DNA of 64,000 nucleotides from Actinomadura barringtoniae (GCF_017573505.1 NZ_JAGEOJ010000011.1:310001-374000), one strand, 5' to 3'. Shown: positions 50,242-59,196, counted from the stretch's first letter. Notes: generated from the letters alone by a model not told the origin. Numbers and translations are program-made.

Positions 50242-50954
50242 CCCACGACCCGCACGACCTCACCGGCGCCTACGCGCTGGGCGCGCTCGACGACACCGAG
50301 ACGCGGCGCTTCGAACGCCACATGGACGGCTGCACGTCCTGTGCCGACGAGGTCCGCAGCTTCCGGGAGACCACGGCGCGGCTCGCGCTCGCGACCGCCA
50401 GGCCCGCACCGGTGGCGCTGCACGACCACGTCTTCGCCGAGATCGCCCACACCCGCCAGCTGCCTCCGCGCCAGCAGACGCGGCTGCCCTCGTTCCGCGT
50501 CAACAGCGTCGCGTGGGCGCTCGCCGCCGCCTGCCTGGTGGTCGCCCTGGCGCTCGGCGTCGTCGCGCAGCGTTCCGCCGACCGCGCCGATCGGATCGCG
50601 GCCCAGAGCCGTGAGATCACCGCCGTGCTGACCGCGCCCGACGCGCAGATGGCCCCGCAGGAGACGGGCCCCAAGGGAACGATGACCGTGATCGCGTCGC
50701 GTTCGCTGAACAAGGCCGTCGTCACGACCTCGCACCTGGCCGCCGTGCCCGCCGGGAAGACCTACCAGCTGTGGTTCATGGGTGGCGGGCAGCCGCGTTC
50801 GGTGACCACCATGTCCCCGACGGCGCGGACGGAGAGCACGTCCACCATCGCGCCCGGGCTCGACGGCGCCCAGCAGGTCGGCGTCACGATCGAACCCGCG
50901 GGCGGCTCGCCGCAGCCGACGACGAACGCCATCCTCACCTTCGCGCTGACCTAG
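50238..50954 (+). CDS. rskA: Anti-sigma-K factor RskA
   Basis: 238 residues, start in an ATGA overlap with sigK. N-terminal zinc-type anti-sigma motif HMDGCTSCADE (HxxxCxxC) in a helical ASD (TGAYALGALDDTETRRFERH), one membrane helix (SVAWALAAACLVVALALGVV), and the extracellular RskA C-terminal domain: MTVIASRSLNKAVVTTSHLA, VPAGKTYQLWFMGGGQPRSV and GVTIEPAGGSPQPTTNAI. Sequesters SigK at the membrane until proteolysed (established for RskA). Converges on the lipase gene. Confidence 0.92.
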   Translation: MTHDPHDLTGAYALGALDDTETRRFERHMDGCTSCADEVRSFRETTARLALATARPAPVALHDHVFAEIAHTRQLPPRQQTRLPSFRVNSVAWALAAACLVVALALGVVAQRSADRADRIAAQSREITAVLTAPDAQMAPQETGPKGTMTVIASRSLNKAVVTTSHLAAVPAGKTYQLWFMGGGQPRSVTTMSPTARTESTSTIAPGLDGAQQVGVTIEPAGGSPQPTTNAILTFALT

Positions 50955-50965
50955 GTGTTCGGGGG

Positions 50966-51919
50966 TCAGACGTTCGGGCCGTAGGCGGTGCACTTCGGCT
51001 TGAACCCGGGGACCTTGGGGCCGAGCTCGTCGAGGATCATCTGCATGATCGGGCCGTCGTACGACATCCCGCTGTGGCTCACCGGATCGTCCGGGCACAG
51101 GTCCTGCAGCAGGACGTTGGTCGCGTCGCCGCCGTGCAGGTAGGCGTTGGTCAGCGGGGTCACGGTAGTGTCGTGCGAGGTCACGATCGTCAGGTAGCGC
51201 ACCCCGGGAACGGTGTCACCGTCGGCGAACAGCGCCTTCTGGAAGTCCGAGCCCTCCTCCTGCTGGGTGTGCGCGGGTGACCCGATGAGGTGGTAGAAGC
51301 CGTTCACCAGGCCGAGTACGCCGAGCGAACGCCCCAGGTCGACCAGCCCGTTCATCGTGGTGCCGTGGTTGGTCGGGCCGAGGCCGATCAGTGTGCGGAC
51401 CTTCGCCGCGCCGCCGAGCCGCTTGATGTAGTAGTTCGGCATCATGCCGCCCTGCGAGCCGCCGACCACGTCGACCTTCTGCGCCCCGGTCGAGGCCAGC
51501 ACCCTGTCGACGAACGCGCTCATCGTCCGTGCGGACTGCGCGATGTCGCCAAGCCCGTAGATGTGCCCGAGGGTCGACTGCGTCTCGCCGTAGTTGAAGC
51601 CGTAGACGCAGTACCCGGCGTTGGCCAGCGTGGGCGCCATCATCGCCGCGGCCGACCCGAAGTTGGACGTCGTCCCGTGCACGATCACCACGGGATTCGG
51701 ATGCTCGGCGGAGGGCTTGCAGGTCCAGACGTTGGCCCCGGTGACAGCGTCTGGACTGAGAAAGAAGTTGGCGATCGCGGTGCTCAGATCGCCGACCGGA
51801 TACGTGGTCCCCGCCGCCGCGGTCTGCGTCCCGCCCGCGTACATGGCCGCGCAGAACGCGGTGCCGACCGTGGCGGCCGAGGCGAACCCGCGCCGGACGT
51901 GATGGTGTCTTCCGCTCAT
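50966..51919 (-). CDS. Secreted class 2 lipase (alpha/beta hydrolase)
   Basis: 317 residues. Signal peptide (Tat-like MSGRHHHVRRGFASAATV) then an alpha/beta hydrolase: PVVIVHGTTSNFGSAAAM (oxyanion), GYCVYGFNYGETQ, nucleophile in VDVVGGSQGGMMPNYYIKRL, and a histidine in VSHSGMSYDGP. The arrangement matches the actinobacterial LipA-like secreted triacylglycerol lipases. Two Cys pairs could be disulfides. Faces away from an MpaB gene across an AT-rich promoter region. Confidence 0.85.
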   Translation of the reverse strand: MSGRHHHVRRGFASAATVGTAFCAAMYAGGTQTAAAGTTYPVGDLSTAIANFFLSPDAVTGANVWTCKPSAEHPNPVVIVHGTTSNFGSAAAMMAPTLANAGYCVYGFNYGETQSTLGHIYGLGDIAQSARTMSAFVDRVLASTGAQKVDVVGGSQGGMMPNYYIKRLGGAAKVRTLIGLGPTNHGTTMNGLVDLGRSLGVLGLVNGFYHLIGSPAHTQQEEGSDFQKALFADGDTVPGVRYLTIVTSHDTTVTPLTNAYLHGGDATNVLLQDLCPDDPVSHSGMSYDGPIMQMILDELGPKVPGFKPKCTAYGPNV

Positions 51920-51974
51920 ATAGACGACGATATGTATTTAAGAAGAACCACTGCTACGGCTTTGAGTAACAAAA

Positions 51975-51988
51975 AGACGCTAGTGTCT
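51975..51988. promoter_or_regulatory. Small palindrome between divergent lipase and MpaB genes
   Basis: AGACGCTAGTGTCT is a 14-bp palindrome broken at one base pair, inside a stretch less GC-rich than the surroundings. A possible operator for either gene. Confidence 0.35.
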
Positions 51989-52008
51989 GAGAGTGAGGTG
52001 ATAGACGG

Positions 52009-52941
52009 ATGGCCGCACACGCGCTGGAGAACCGCCACCGAGACCCCGCGTTGAAGATCAGTGCCCGGACCCGCGAGGCGGGGCTCGCCGAGGTCGGGTT
52101 CGTTCAGCGCCTCGTGCAGGACACGTTCGAGCAGGTGTCGACCGACCGATCGATGCTTCCCGGGCTGCGGTTCGCCGATCCCGTCGGAGATCCCGGGTGG
52201 TTCGGTCCCGACAGTGCGATGTGGTACCTGCAGTCGCATCCCTCGGGGCTCATCGGCGGCTTCGTGAGCCTGATGTGCGAAGCGCTCATGCCCGACATGG
52301 CGTACGCGGCGATCGACCACTCCGACTTCTTCACCCAGTTCAAGCGCCGAGGCGGCAGGTCCGGGTCGTTCTACTGGGCGACGGTGTTCGGGCCGGCCGA
52401 CGTCGCCGAGCGCGTGTGCCGCAACGTTCATCGCTACCACGAGGTGGTCACCGGAACGCGGCCCGACGGACGGCCCTACGCCGCCAACGACCCCGGCAAC
52501 CTCAGATGGGCGCACGCCGGGCTGACGTACGGCTTCATCCGCGGCCACCTGCTCTACCACCCGCGGCCGCTGGACCGTGAACGCCTGGACGAGGTCGTGG
52601 CCGGCTTCGCCCGGATCCACGCCGAGATCGGCGGGACCGACCTGCCCGCCACGATGGCCGACCTGCGCGACTACTACCGCTGGGTCGCGCCGCAGATCGC
52701 CCTCACGCCGCAGGCCAAGTCCACGCTGGACTTCATGTTCGGCAAGCTGGAGCGCATCCCCGTTCTGCGATGGGCGCTGGTCGACGCCCTGCCGACGTGG
52801 TCACGCGATCTCCTGCCGCACAGCGCCGGGCCGACCCAGCGGCTCATCGGCCGCCAGTTCATGACGACCGCCATCAACGGCGCCGTAAAACTGGGCGGTG
52901 AGCCATGGGTCGTTCGCCAGGCACGCAAGCGCTTCAGCTGA
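52009..52941 (+). CDS. MpaB/DUF2236-type oxygenase family protein
   Basis: 310 residues. WYLQSHPSGLIGGFVSLMCE, MPDMAYAAIDHSDFFTQFKR, FYWATVFGPADVAERVCRNV and GLTYGFIRGHLLYHPRPLDR are the MpaB/Lcp-type haem or metal oxygenase pattern with its conserved His residues. The C-terminal YYRWVAPQIALTPQAKSTL is also typical. No pathway neighbours. It overlaps the acetyltransferase gene tail to tail by 8 bp. Confidence 0.85.
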   Translation: MAAHALENRHRDPALKISARTREAGLAEVGFVQRLVQDTFEQVSTDRSMLPGLRFADPVGDPGWFGPDSAMWYLQSHPSGLIGGFVSLMCEALMPDMAYAAIDHSDFFTQFKRRGGRSGSFYWATVFGPADVAERVCRNVHRYHEVVTGTRPDGRPYAANDPGNLRWAHAGLTYGFIRGHLLYHPRPLDRERLDEVVAGFARIHAEIGGTDLPATMADLRDYYRWVAPQIALTPQAKSTLDFMFGKLERIPVLRWALVDALPTWSRDLLPHSAGPTQRLIGRQFMTTAINGAVKLGGEPWVVRQARKRFS

Positions 52942-53569
52942 GCTCGGCCGCCGCCCTCTCCAGCTCCTCGACGCTGCCCGACATGATCGTGCGAACGTGC
53001 GCGGTGATGTGCTCCAGCGGCCAGTCCCACCAGGCCAGCGCCATCAGCCGGTCGACGTCAGCATCGCTGTAGCGGCGCCGGATGAGTTTGGCCGGGTTGC
53101 CGCCCACGATGCCGTAGTCGGGCACGTCATCGACTACCACCGCACCGGACGCGATGACCGCTCCATGCCCGATCTTGACGCCGGGCATCACCGTCGCCTG
53201 GTAGCCGAACCAGACGTCGTTGCCGACCACGGTGTCGCCCCGTCCCGGCAGCCCGCTGATGAGATCGAAGTGCTCGGCCCACGCCCCGCCCATGATCGGG
53301 AACGGGAACGTCGAAGGCCCGTCCATCCGGTGGTTGGCGCCGTTCATGATGAACCGCGCGCCCTCGGCCAGCGCGCAGTACTTCCCGATGACCAGCCGCT
53401 CCGGCCCGTAGTGGTACAGCACGTTGCGGGTCTCGAACGCCTCCGGGTCGTCCGGGTCGTCGTAGTAGGTGAAGTCCCCGACCTCGATCAGCGCCGAGCT
53501 GATCAGCGGCTTCAGGAGCACCACCCGCGGCTGGTCGGGCATGGGATGCACCACGGACGGATCGGGCAT
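52934..53569 (-). CDS. CatB/Vat-type hexapeptide-repeat acetyltransferase
   Basis: 211 residues from the ATG at 53569 (GAGGTGG upstream). Left-handed beta-helix repeats (PERLVIGKYCALAEGARFIM, GDTVVGNDVWFGYQATVMPG, GAVIASGAVVVDDVPDYGIV) with NHR and MDG motifs and the loop WAEHFDLISGLPGRGD match xenobiotic acetyltransferases that inactivate streptogramins or chloramphenicol, though many homologues act on sugars. Resistance is not proven. Divergent to the TetR gene at 53647. Confidence 0.85.
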   Translation of the reverse strand: MPDPSVVHPMPDQPRVVLLKPLISSALIEVGDFTYYDDPDDPEAFETRNVLYHYGPERLVIGKYCALAEGARFIMNGANHRMDGPSTFPFPIMGGAWAEHFDLISGLPGRGDTVVGNDVWFGYQATVMPGVKIGHGAVIASGAVVVDDVPDYGIVGGNPAKLIRRRYSDADVDRLMALAWWDWPLEHITAHVRTIMSGSVEELERAAAELS

Positions 53570-53646
53570 GACCACCTCACTATTGCGACAACTGATGCAT
53601 TAAGATGGTGTCATGACGCCGAACCGCTGAGCAAACCGGACCGCCG

Positions 53647-54240
53647 ATGACCTCACCGCAACGCCGCCCCGGCGGTCGTACCGCCCGCGTCCGCACCCAG
53701 GTGCACGAGGCGGTCCTCGCCGAACTCGCCGAGCACGGCTACGACGCCCTCACCATCGACGCCGTCGCCGCCCGCGCCGGCGTCCACCGCACCACGGTCT
53801 ACCGCCGCTGGGGCGACGTCGGCGGCCTCCTCGCTGACGTCCTCGACGCCGCGAGCGACGACGACTGGCGCCCCCCCGACACCGGCTCCCTGCAAGGCGA
53901 CCTGGCGGCCCTGAACCACGAGATCCAGGACGCCCTCACCGCCGACCCCCCGATCGTCACCGCCCTGATCGCCGCCTCGTTCCGTTCAGACAAGGCCGAA
54001 CTCGCCCAGCGCCGCCTCTGGGAAGACCGCTACACCCGCTGCGAAACAGTCGTCACCAGAGCCGTCCAACGAGGCGAACTCCCGCCCGGCACCAGCCCCC
54101 GCCCCCTCCTCATAGCCGCCACCGCCCCCATCTACCACCACCTCATCCTCCTGAGAACACCCCCCGACCCCGACCTCCCCGACCAAGCAGCCCGAACCGC
54201 AGCCCAAGCCGCCACCACCGGCGCCTTCCTCACTAGCTGA
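53647..54240 (+). CDS. TetR family regulator
   Basis: 197 residues. The DNA-binding domain reads VHEAVLAELAEHGYDALTID, AVAARAGVHRTTVYRRWGDV, the standard TetR helix-turn-helix; the rest is Ala-rich helical (ALTADPPIVTALIAASFRSD). Divergent to the acetyltransferase gene with about 77 bp between starts, so it probably represses it. Late codons are unusually C-rich (CCCC, CACC runs), a sign of strong GC drift. Confidence 0.87.
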   Translation: MTSPQRRPGGRTARVRTQVHEAVLAELAEHGYDALTIDAVAARAGVHRTTVYRRWGDVGGLLADVLDAASDDDWRPPDTGSLQGDLAALNHEIQDALTADPPIVTALIAASFRSDKAELAQRRLWEDRYTRCETVVTRAVQRGELPPGTSPRPLLIAATAPIYHHLILLRTPPDPDLPDQAARTAAQAATTGAFLTS

Positions 54241-54247
54241 CGCCGTC

Positions 54248-54928
54248 CTACCTCAGCCGAGAACGGACCGCCTCGATCTCCTCCTCCCGCAGGCCCGCCT
54301 CCCGCAGGTACGAGACGGCGTCGAGCGAGTCGATGACGGCCAGGAGCGCGTCCCGTTCAGTGGTGTGGTGGCGAGCTAGGACCTCGAGCGTGCAGTAGCG
54401 CGGGTTCTTCTGGGCCATCCACTGGTTGCTGAGCTCGTAGTCGGCGGCGATCTCGTCAGGCGCCACGCCGGCGAGGAGCAGCAGAAGCAGGCTGACCAGG
54501 CCGGTCCGGTCGCGTCCGCCCGCGCCATGGACCAGCACGCCGCCGCCCGGCCCGGCATGGGCCACCGCCCTGACCGCCGCCGCACACCGCTCGGCCTTGC
54601 GTTCCAGGAAGAACGGATAGTACAGGGGGGTCCCGTCCACGCCGTCGGCTCTGATGCGGTCCCACATGGCCGTGTCGGCAGGATCGTCCAGCGGGACGTG
54701 CACGCAGGTCAGCGGCGGGGGAGGCAGGACCGTGCGCTCCTCGTCGTTGCGGAGGTCCACAATCGTGCGGACGCCGTACGCGAGCAGCTCGGACCAGCCC
54801 TGGGCGGTCAGCCGGTCGAGCATGCCCGAGCGTACGAGCGCGGCCGGACGAGTGGCGCGGCCGTCGGTGGTCCGCAGGCCTCCCAGGTCGCGGGCGTTGA
54901 CGGTTCCTTACCAGGTCAGGTAGTCCAC
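54248..54928 (-). pseudogene. Inactivated tyrosine-protein phosphatase gene
   Basis: From a GTG at 54928 the reading is MDYLTW, then an in-frame TAA (54910-54908), then GTVNARDLGGLRTTDGRATR, which is the normal N-terminus of this phosphatase family. Downstream the domain continues with RSGMLDRLTAQGWSELLAYG and ends EEIEAVRSRLR. The catalytic loop HCxxGxxR has become VHGAGGRDRTG: the nucleophilic Cys is Gly (codon GGC). So the gene bears two independent lesions. An ATG at 54823 could give a shortened product, but it would lack the first strand and the Cys. It follows the phospholipase gene by 8 bp. Confidence 0.75.
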
Positions 54929-54936
54929 CGGGTGGG

Positions 54937-57396
54937 TCAGGCGATGGTCAGGGAGGCGGGTTCGTTGCTGAGGCCCAGGGGGGTGGTCGTGGTGACGGTG
55001 TTGGTGGTGGAGTCGACGCGGGTGATGGTGCTGGAGGTGTTGTTGGCGACCCAGAGGGTGGTGCCGTCGCCGAGGATGCCGGTGGGGATGTGGCCCACGG
55101 GGATCGTGGTGAGCGGGGTGTGGCGGGCCGTGTCGATGACGGTGAGGGTGTCGTCGTTGGCGTTGGTGACGTACGCGCGGGAGCCGTCGGCGGTGAAGGC
55201 CACGCCCCACGGGGTGTCACCCACGGGGATGTGCTTGATGAGCCTTGCTCGGGCGGTGTCGATGACGGCTACGCGGTCTTCTGTGGGCTGGGCGGCGTAG
55301 CAGTACTTGCCGTCGGGGCTCAGCGCGACGCCTCGGCCTCGGGCGGCGTCGCGGATGGTGGTCTTGTGTCTGCCTTCGGCGGTCAGGATGTGGAGCCCGT
55401 CGGTGCAGGTCACGTAGAGGGCGGTGGAGGACGCCGCGATGGCGTGCGGTGCCTCGCCCGCGCGGAACGTGGTGACGACCGTGTCGGTCGCGGTGTCGAT
55501 CACCGAGATGTCGCGGGAGCCGCCGGGGCCGTTGTCGGGACCCGTGTCGGCCACGTAGACGCGGGTGCCGTCGGGGGAGACTGTCGCGCCGTGGGGGTAG
55601 ACGCCCACCACGATGGTTTTGGTGATCTTGTTGGTGGCTCGGTCGACTACTGCGACTGTGTTCGCGCCGGAGTTGGTGATGTAGAGCTTGGATGCGGCGG
55701 CTGTGACGCCGTAGGGGTTGGTGAATCCCTTGACGGCGGCGAGGAGTGCGCCGGTCGTTCGGTCGATGGCCGCTAGGCCGCCGCCTAGGGACGCTACGTA
55801 GAGGACGGTGTTCACGTTGGCGGCGGCGTCCAGGTGGGGCTGGTCGGAGACCGCGTCCATGATGCCGGGGAAGTTGGTGCCCTTGCCGCGATCGGGGTGC
55901 TCGGCGCGCACCTCGTCCAGGCGGCTCTTGGTGCCGCGGAGAGCGCCGCCTCGGTGTTGCGCGGGAGTCTTCCGGGTGGGCGGCGGGAACGGGGGCTCTT
56001 CTTGATGCGGGGGAGTCTGGTTCGTGGTGGGGAGGGTGGGGGCCGGGAGGGTCGCGGCCTCGTACTCGGCCAGCCAGAAGAGCGGCATCGTGGGCGGCAT
56101 GGCGGGGAACCGCTTGTTGACCTTCATACCCAGCGCGGAGGTCATGTCGCCGAACGTCTGGCGCCGCCAGTCGGTGACGTTGGCCGCGCGGACGCCGGTG
56201 ACCTGCTCCATGAACTGCAGCACCGAGGTGTGGTCGAACGCCTCGGTCGCCACGTGGCCGCCACGCGTCCACGGCGAGACGATCGTGCACGGCACGCGGA
56301 AGCCGCCGCCGATGGGCACCCCGCCGACGAACTCGTGCGGGGTTCCGGCCGGGGGAGTGGGCGGCGGTACGTGGTCGAACAGGCCGTCGTTCTCGTCGTA
56401 GTTGATGATGAAGACGGTCTTGGAGAACAGGCTCGGGTCGGCCGCGACGGCCTCGAGCTTCTTGGCCACGAAGTCGGCCGCGGCGGCCGGCAGGTACGAC
56501 GGGTGGGACGACTGCTCGGACGTCGGAACGATCCAAGAGACCGTGGGCAGTTTGCCGCGCCTCACGTCGTGCTCGAACTGGTCCGAGGGGCTGATGCGCA
56601 TGCCGCGCTCGTACAGCGGAGAGCCGGGCTTGGCGTCCTGGAACGTCTGGAAGAACTCCAGCGGGTTGCAGCCGTAGTCGTCCTCGTCCTGGTAGACGCG
56701 CCAGCTGACGCCCGCCTCTTCGAGCTGCTCGGGGTAGGTCTTCCAGCGGTACGGCTGCTTCACCACGTTGCTGGTGATCGGGCCGCCCGCGACACCGTCC
56801 GCGTCGATCGTGCCGGACATCAGATAGAGGCGGTTCGGCCACGTCGGGCCCATGACCGAGCAGAAGTAGCCGTCACAAAGGGTGAACGCGTGCGCTAGCG
56901 CGTAATCAAAAGGAATGTCCTGCCACTTGTAGTAACCCATCGTGAACGGCCCGACCGCGTCACCATCGGTCGCTCTGTGGGCGGGCAGCCAATTGTCCAT
57001 CTTTCCGTTGTTCCACGACGCGTGCTGAACCGCCCAGGAATGACCGGTCGACGGCAGTGCCTGGGCGTTGGTCCGGTGCGTGTCCAGGTGCCAGGGGAGC
57101 AGGTAGCCGTCGGGGTTCTTCGGGTCCGGCTGGTAGAAGACCGACTTGCCGTTCGGGAGCGTCAGCGCGTTCGGGTCGTCGAAGCCGCGCACGCCCGCCA
57201 GGCTGCCGAAGAAGTGGTCGAAGGAGCGGTTCTCCAGCATGAGGACGACGATGTGCTCGATGTCGCGCAGCGAACCTGGCTTGGCCGTGGCCGCGGCGGC
57301 CTGCCGCAGGTTCGGGGGGAGCTGCGAGGCGATGAGCGTGCTCGCGGCGGTTCCCGCCATGGTGCCGAGCAGCCTGCGGCGCGTGATCTCGGGCAT
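54937..57396 (-). CDS. Tat-exported phospholipase C fused to a YVTN beta-propeller
   Basis: 819 residues from the ATG at 57396. The Tat signal is ITRRRLLGTMAGTAASTLIA (RRxxL). Residues 45-450 are a phosphatidylcholine-type phospholipase C: EHIVVLMLENRSFDHFFGSL, GTIDADGVAGGPITSNVVKQ, WIVPTSEQSSHPSYLPAAAA and INYDENDGLFDHVPPPTPPA, which carry the expected acidic and His active-site residues. A Pro-rich linker (PPHQEEPPFPPPTRKTPAQ) leads to YVTN propeller repeats: GVTAAASKLYITNSGANTVA, GATVSPDGTRVYVADTGPDN and later blades to the end. Substrate side may be phosphate-ester lipids. Confidence 0.85.
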   Translation of the reverse strand: MPEITRRRLLGTMAGTAASTLIASQLPPNLRQAAAATAKPGSLRDIEHIVVLMLENRSFDHFFGSLAGVRGFDDPNALTLPNGKSVFYQPDPKNPDGYLLPWHLDTHRTNAQALPSTGHSWAVQHASWNNGKMDNWLPAHRATDGDAVGPFTMGYYKWQDIPFDYALAHAFTLCDGYFCSVMGPTWPNRLYLMSGTIDADGVAGGPITSNVVKQPYRWKTYPEQLEEAGVSWRVYQDEDDYGCNPLEFFQTFQDAKPGSPLYERGMRISPSDQFEHDVRRGKLPTVSWIVPTSEQSSHPSYLPAAAADFVAKKLEAVAADPSLFSKTVFIINYDENDGLFDHVPPPTPPAGTPHEFVGGVPIGGGFRVPCTIVSPWTRGGHVATEAFDHTSVLQFMEQVTGVRAANVTDWRRQTFGDMTSALGMKVNKRFPAMPPTMPLFWLAEYEAATLPAPTLPTTNQTPPHQEEPPFPPPTRKTPAQHRGGALRGTKSRLDEVRAEHPDRGKGTNFPGIMDAVSDQPHLDAAANVNTVLYVASLGGGLAAIDRTTGALLAAVKGFTNPYGVTAAASKLYITNSGANTVAVVDRATNKITKTIVVGVYPHGATVSPDGTRVYVADTGPDNGPGGSRDISVIDTATDTVVTTFRAGEAPHAIAASSTALYVTCTDGLHILTAEGRHKTTIRDAARGRGVALSPDGKYCYAAQPTEDRVAVIDTARARLIKHIPVGDTPWGVAFTADGSRAYVTNANDDTLTVIDTARHTPLTTIPVGHIPTGILGDGTTLWVANNTSSTITRVDSTTNTVTTTTPLGLSNEPASLTIA

Positions 57397-57640
57397 GCGT
57401 GAGACCTTTCTGCACGAAGATCGTTTGCGTTCCCCCGTGATGATCAAATTCGATTCCGGATTTGTCGACAGGGGTGGCCGAGTTCGGCCCTTGATCTCGA
57501 CAGCGGGAGGAAATTGAGATAGCTCCGAAACCCTAGACACGGGAGTGTCCAAAGTGACGGAAGCGCACTCGGGTTTCCCGCAGCTCCCCACCTCTCGGCC
57601 CGGTTGAACCGGGACCGTCCGGCGGCCGTGACCAGTGGGC

Positions 57641-58387
57641 ATGGACTACCGGATTCTCGGTCCCGTCATGGCGGGACCTCCAGGCTCGGCCGAGTCCGTT
57701 CCAGGGACGCTGCAGCGCACCCTGCTGGCCGTGCTCCTGTTGAACGAGGGTCATGCGTTGCACTTCGACGCGCTCATCGAGGAGCTGTGGGGCGTCGAGC
57801 TGCCGGCACGGCCCCGCGAGGCGCTGACCGCGCAGGTCGCCCGGCTGCGGCGGACGCTCGAACGCCGCGAGCCGGGGATCGCCGGGCGGCTCCGGCAGCG
57901 TTCCCACGGCTACCGGCTGGACGTCGGTGACGACGAGCTGGACGCGGCGTCGTTCCGGCGGCTGCGGACGGACGCGCGGCGGACCGAGGATCCGTGGCGC
58001 GCGTCGTTCCTGCTCAACCGAGCGCTGGCGCTGTGGAGCGGCCCCGCGCTGGCCGACGTACGGCACGGGCCCATCACGCGGGCCGCGGTCGAACAACTGG
58101 AGGACGCGCGGCGGCAGGTGCACGCGGCGCTGATCCAGGTTGATCTCGACACGGGCCGCGCCGACCGGGTGGTGGAGGACATCGAGCTGCTCATCGCGCG
58201 GTATCCGCTGCACGAGCCGTTCTACGACCAGCTGATGCGCGCGCTCTGCGACCTGGGGCGGCCCGCCGAGGCGGTCGGCGTCTACCACCGGGCGCGCGGC
58301 CGGTTGCTGCGCGACCTCGGAGTCGAGCCGTCGCCCGCCCTCCAGCGACGGCTGCACACGACCCTGTCCGCCGACCGTTCCGCCTGA
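57641..58387 (+). CDS. SARP/AfsR-type BTAD regulator
   Basis: 248 residues from the ATG at 57641 (GTG at 57635 possible). Winged helix: MDYRILGPVMAGPPG, TLLAVLLLNEGHALHFDALI, LTAQVARLRRTLERREPGIA; BTAD: LIARYPLHEPFYDQLMRALC, GRPAEAVGVYHRARGRLLRD. Typical SARP regulators bind direct repeats at secondary-metabolite promoters; no biosynthetic cluster is in this window. Divergent to the phospholipase gene by 245 bp, which may be its target. Confidence 0.85.
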   Translation: MDYRILGPVMAGPPGSAESVPGTLQRTLLAVLLLNEGHALHFDALIEELWGVELPARPREALTAQVARLRRTLERREPGIAGRLRQRSHGYRLDVGDDELDAASFRRLRTDARRTEDPWRASFLLNRALALWSGPALADVRHGPITRAAVEQLEDARRQVHAALIQVDLDTGRADRVVEDIELLIARYPLHEPFYDQLMRALCDLGRPAEAVGVYHRARGRLLRDLGVEPSPALQRRLHTTLSADRSA

Positions 58388-58494
58388 CCGACTTCGGTCG
58401 AGGGCGTCTGTACCGTGTCGCCGCTGTGTCGCTGCCGCGTCGCCGGCGCTGCCTAGCTTCCCGAGCAGACGTACGCGGCATCGGGGAGGACGAC

Positions 58495-59115
58495 ATGACC
58501 GAACTGCGGACCGGGCTGCCCGGCTCGGCGGGGGAGCACATGCTGCAGCGCGACCTCGGGTTCGACGCCCGCGCCGCGCGCTTCTACCGGGAGCAGATGC
58601 TCGACCGGCTGAACGAGCGGATGGCGGAGTTCGTCGGGCGCCAGGAGATGATGTTCGTCGCCACCGCCGACGCCCGCGGCGAGTGCGACTGCAGCTTCCG
58701 AGCGGGCCCGCCCGGCTTCGTGCACGTGCTGGACGAGCGCACCCTGGTCTATCCGGAGTACCGCGGCAACGGGGTGATGGGCAGCCTCGGCAACATCTCC
58801 GGGAACGGCCACGCCGGGCTGATCTTCGTCGACTTCCTCACCCACCTGATCGGCCTGCACGTCAACGGCACGGCGGAGGTGCTGGCGGACGCCGACCTCC
58901 TGAAACTGTGGCCGGACCGCCCGGAGGCCGACATCCCCGGACGGCGGGCCCGCCTGTGGGTGCGCGTCGGCGTCGAGGAGGCGTACATTCACTGCGCCAA
59001 GCACATCCCGTGGCTGATGAAGATGCCGCGCCACCGGCGATGGGGCGCCGAGGACACGCGGGCGAAGGGCGGCGACTTCTTCGACGTCAAGGGCGAGGAA
59101 CGCCCCTGGACCTGA
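58495..59115 (+). CDS. PPOX-type pyridoxamine-phosphate oxidase-like flavoprotein
   Basis: 206 residues from the ATG at 58495 (GGGGAGGAC upstream). FVGRQEMMFVATADARGECD, FVHVLDERTLVYPEYRGNGV, MGSLGNISGNGHAGLIFVDF and YIHCAKHIPWLMKMP are the split-barrel FMN pattern of this group. The reaction in vivo is not known. Followed 80 bp later by a DinB-type gene on the same strand. Confidence 0.85.
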   Translation: MTELRTGLPGSAGEHMLQRDLGFDARAARFYREQMLDRLNERMAEFVGRQEMMFVATADARGECDCSFRAGPPGFVHVLDERTLVYPEYRGNGVMGSLGNISGNGHAGLIFVDFLTHLIGLHVNGTAEVLADADLLKLWPDRPEADIPGRRARLWVRVGVEEAYIHCAKHIPWLMKMPRHRRWGAEDTRAKGGDFFDVKGEERPWT

Positions 59116-59196
59116 TCCCGCAACGAGTGGAACAAACTATTCCGTTCTGCTAGAGTCGGAGGCGTTGGAACACGGGTGAGTCGAAGGGACACGTCG

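Noticed and set aside
52934..54240. Proven antibiotic-resistance unit
   Set aside because: The acetyltransferase resembles Vat/CatB but many homologues act on other substrates; resistance cannot be called from sequence.
57396..57642. N-terminal extension of the phospholipase reading frame
   Set aside because: The Tat signal starts at ATG 57396; the extension has no start site and lies in the divergent promoter region.
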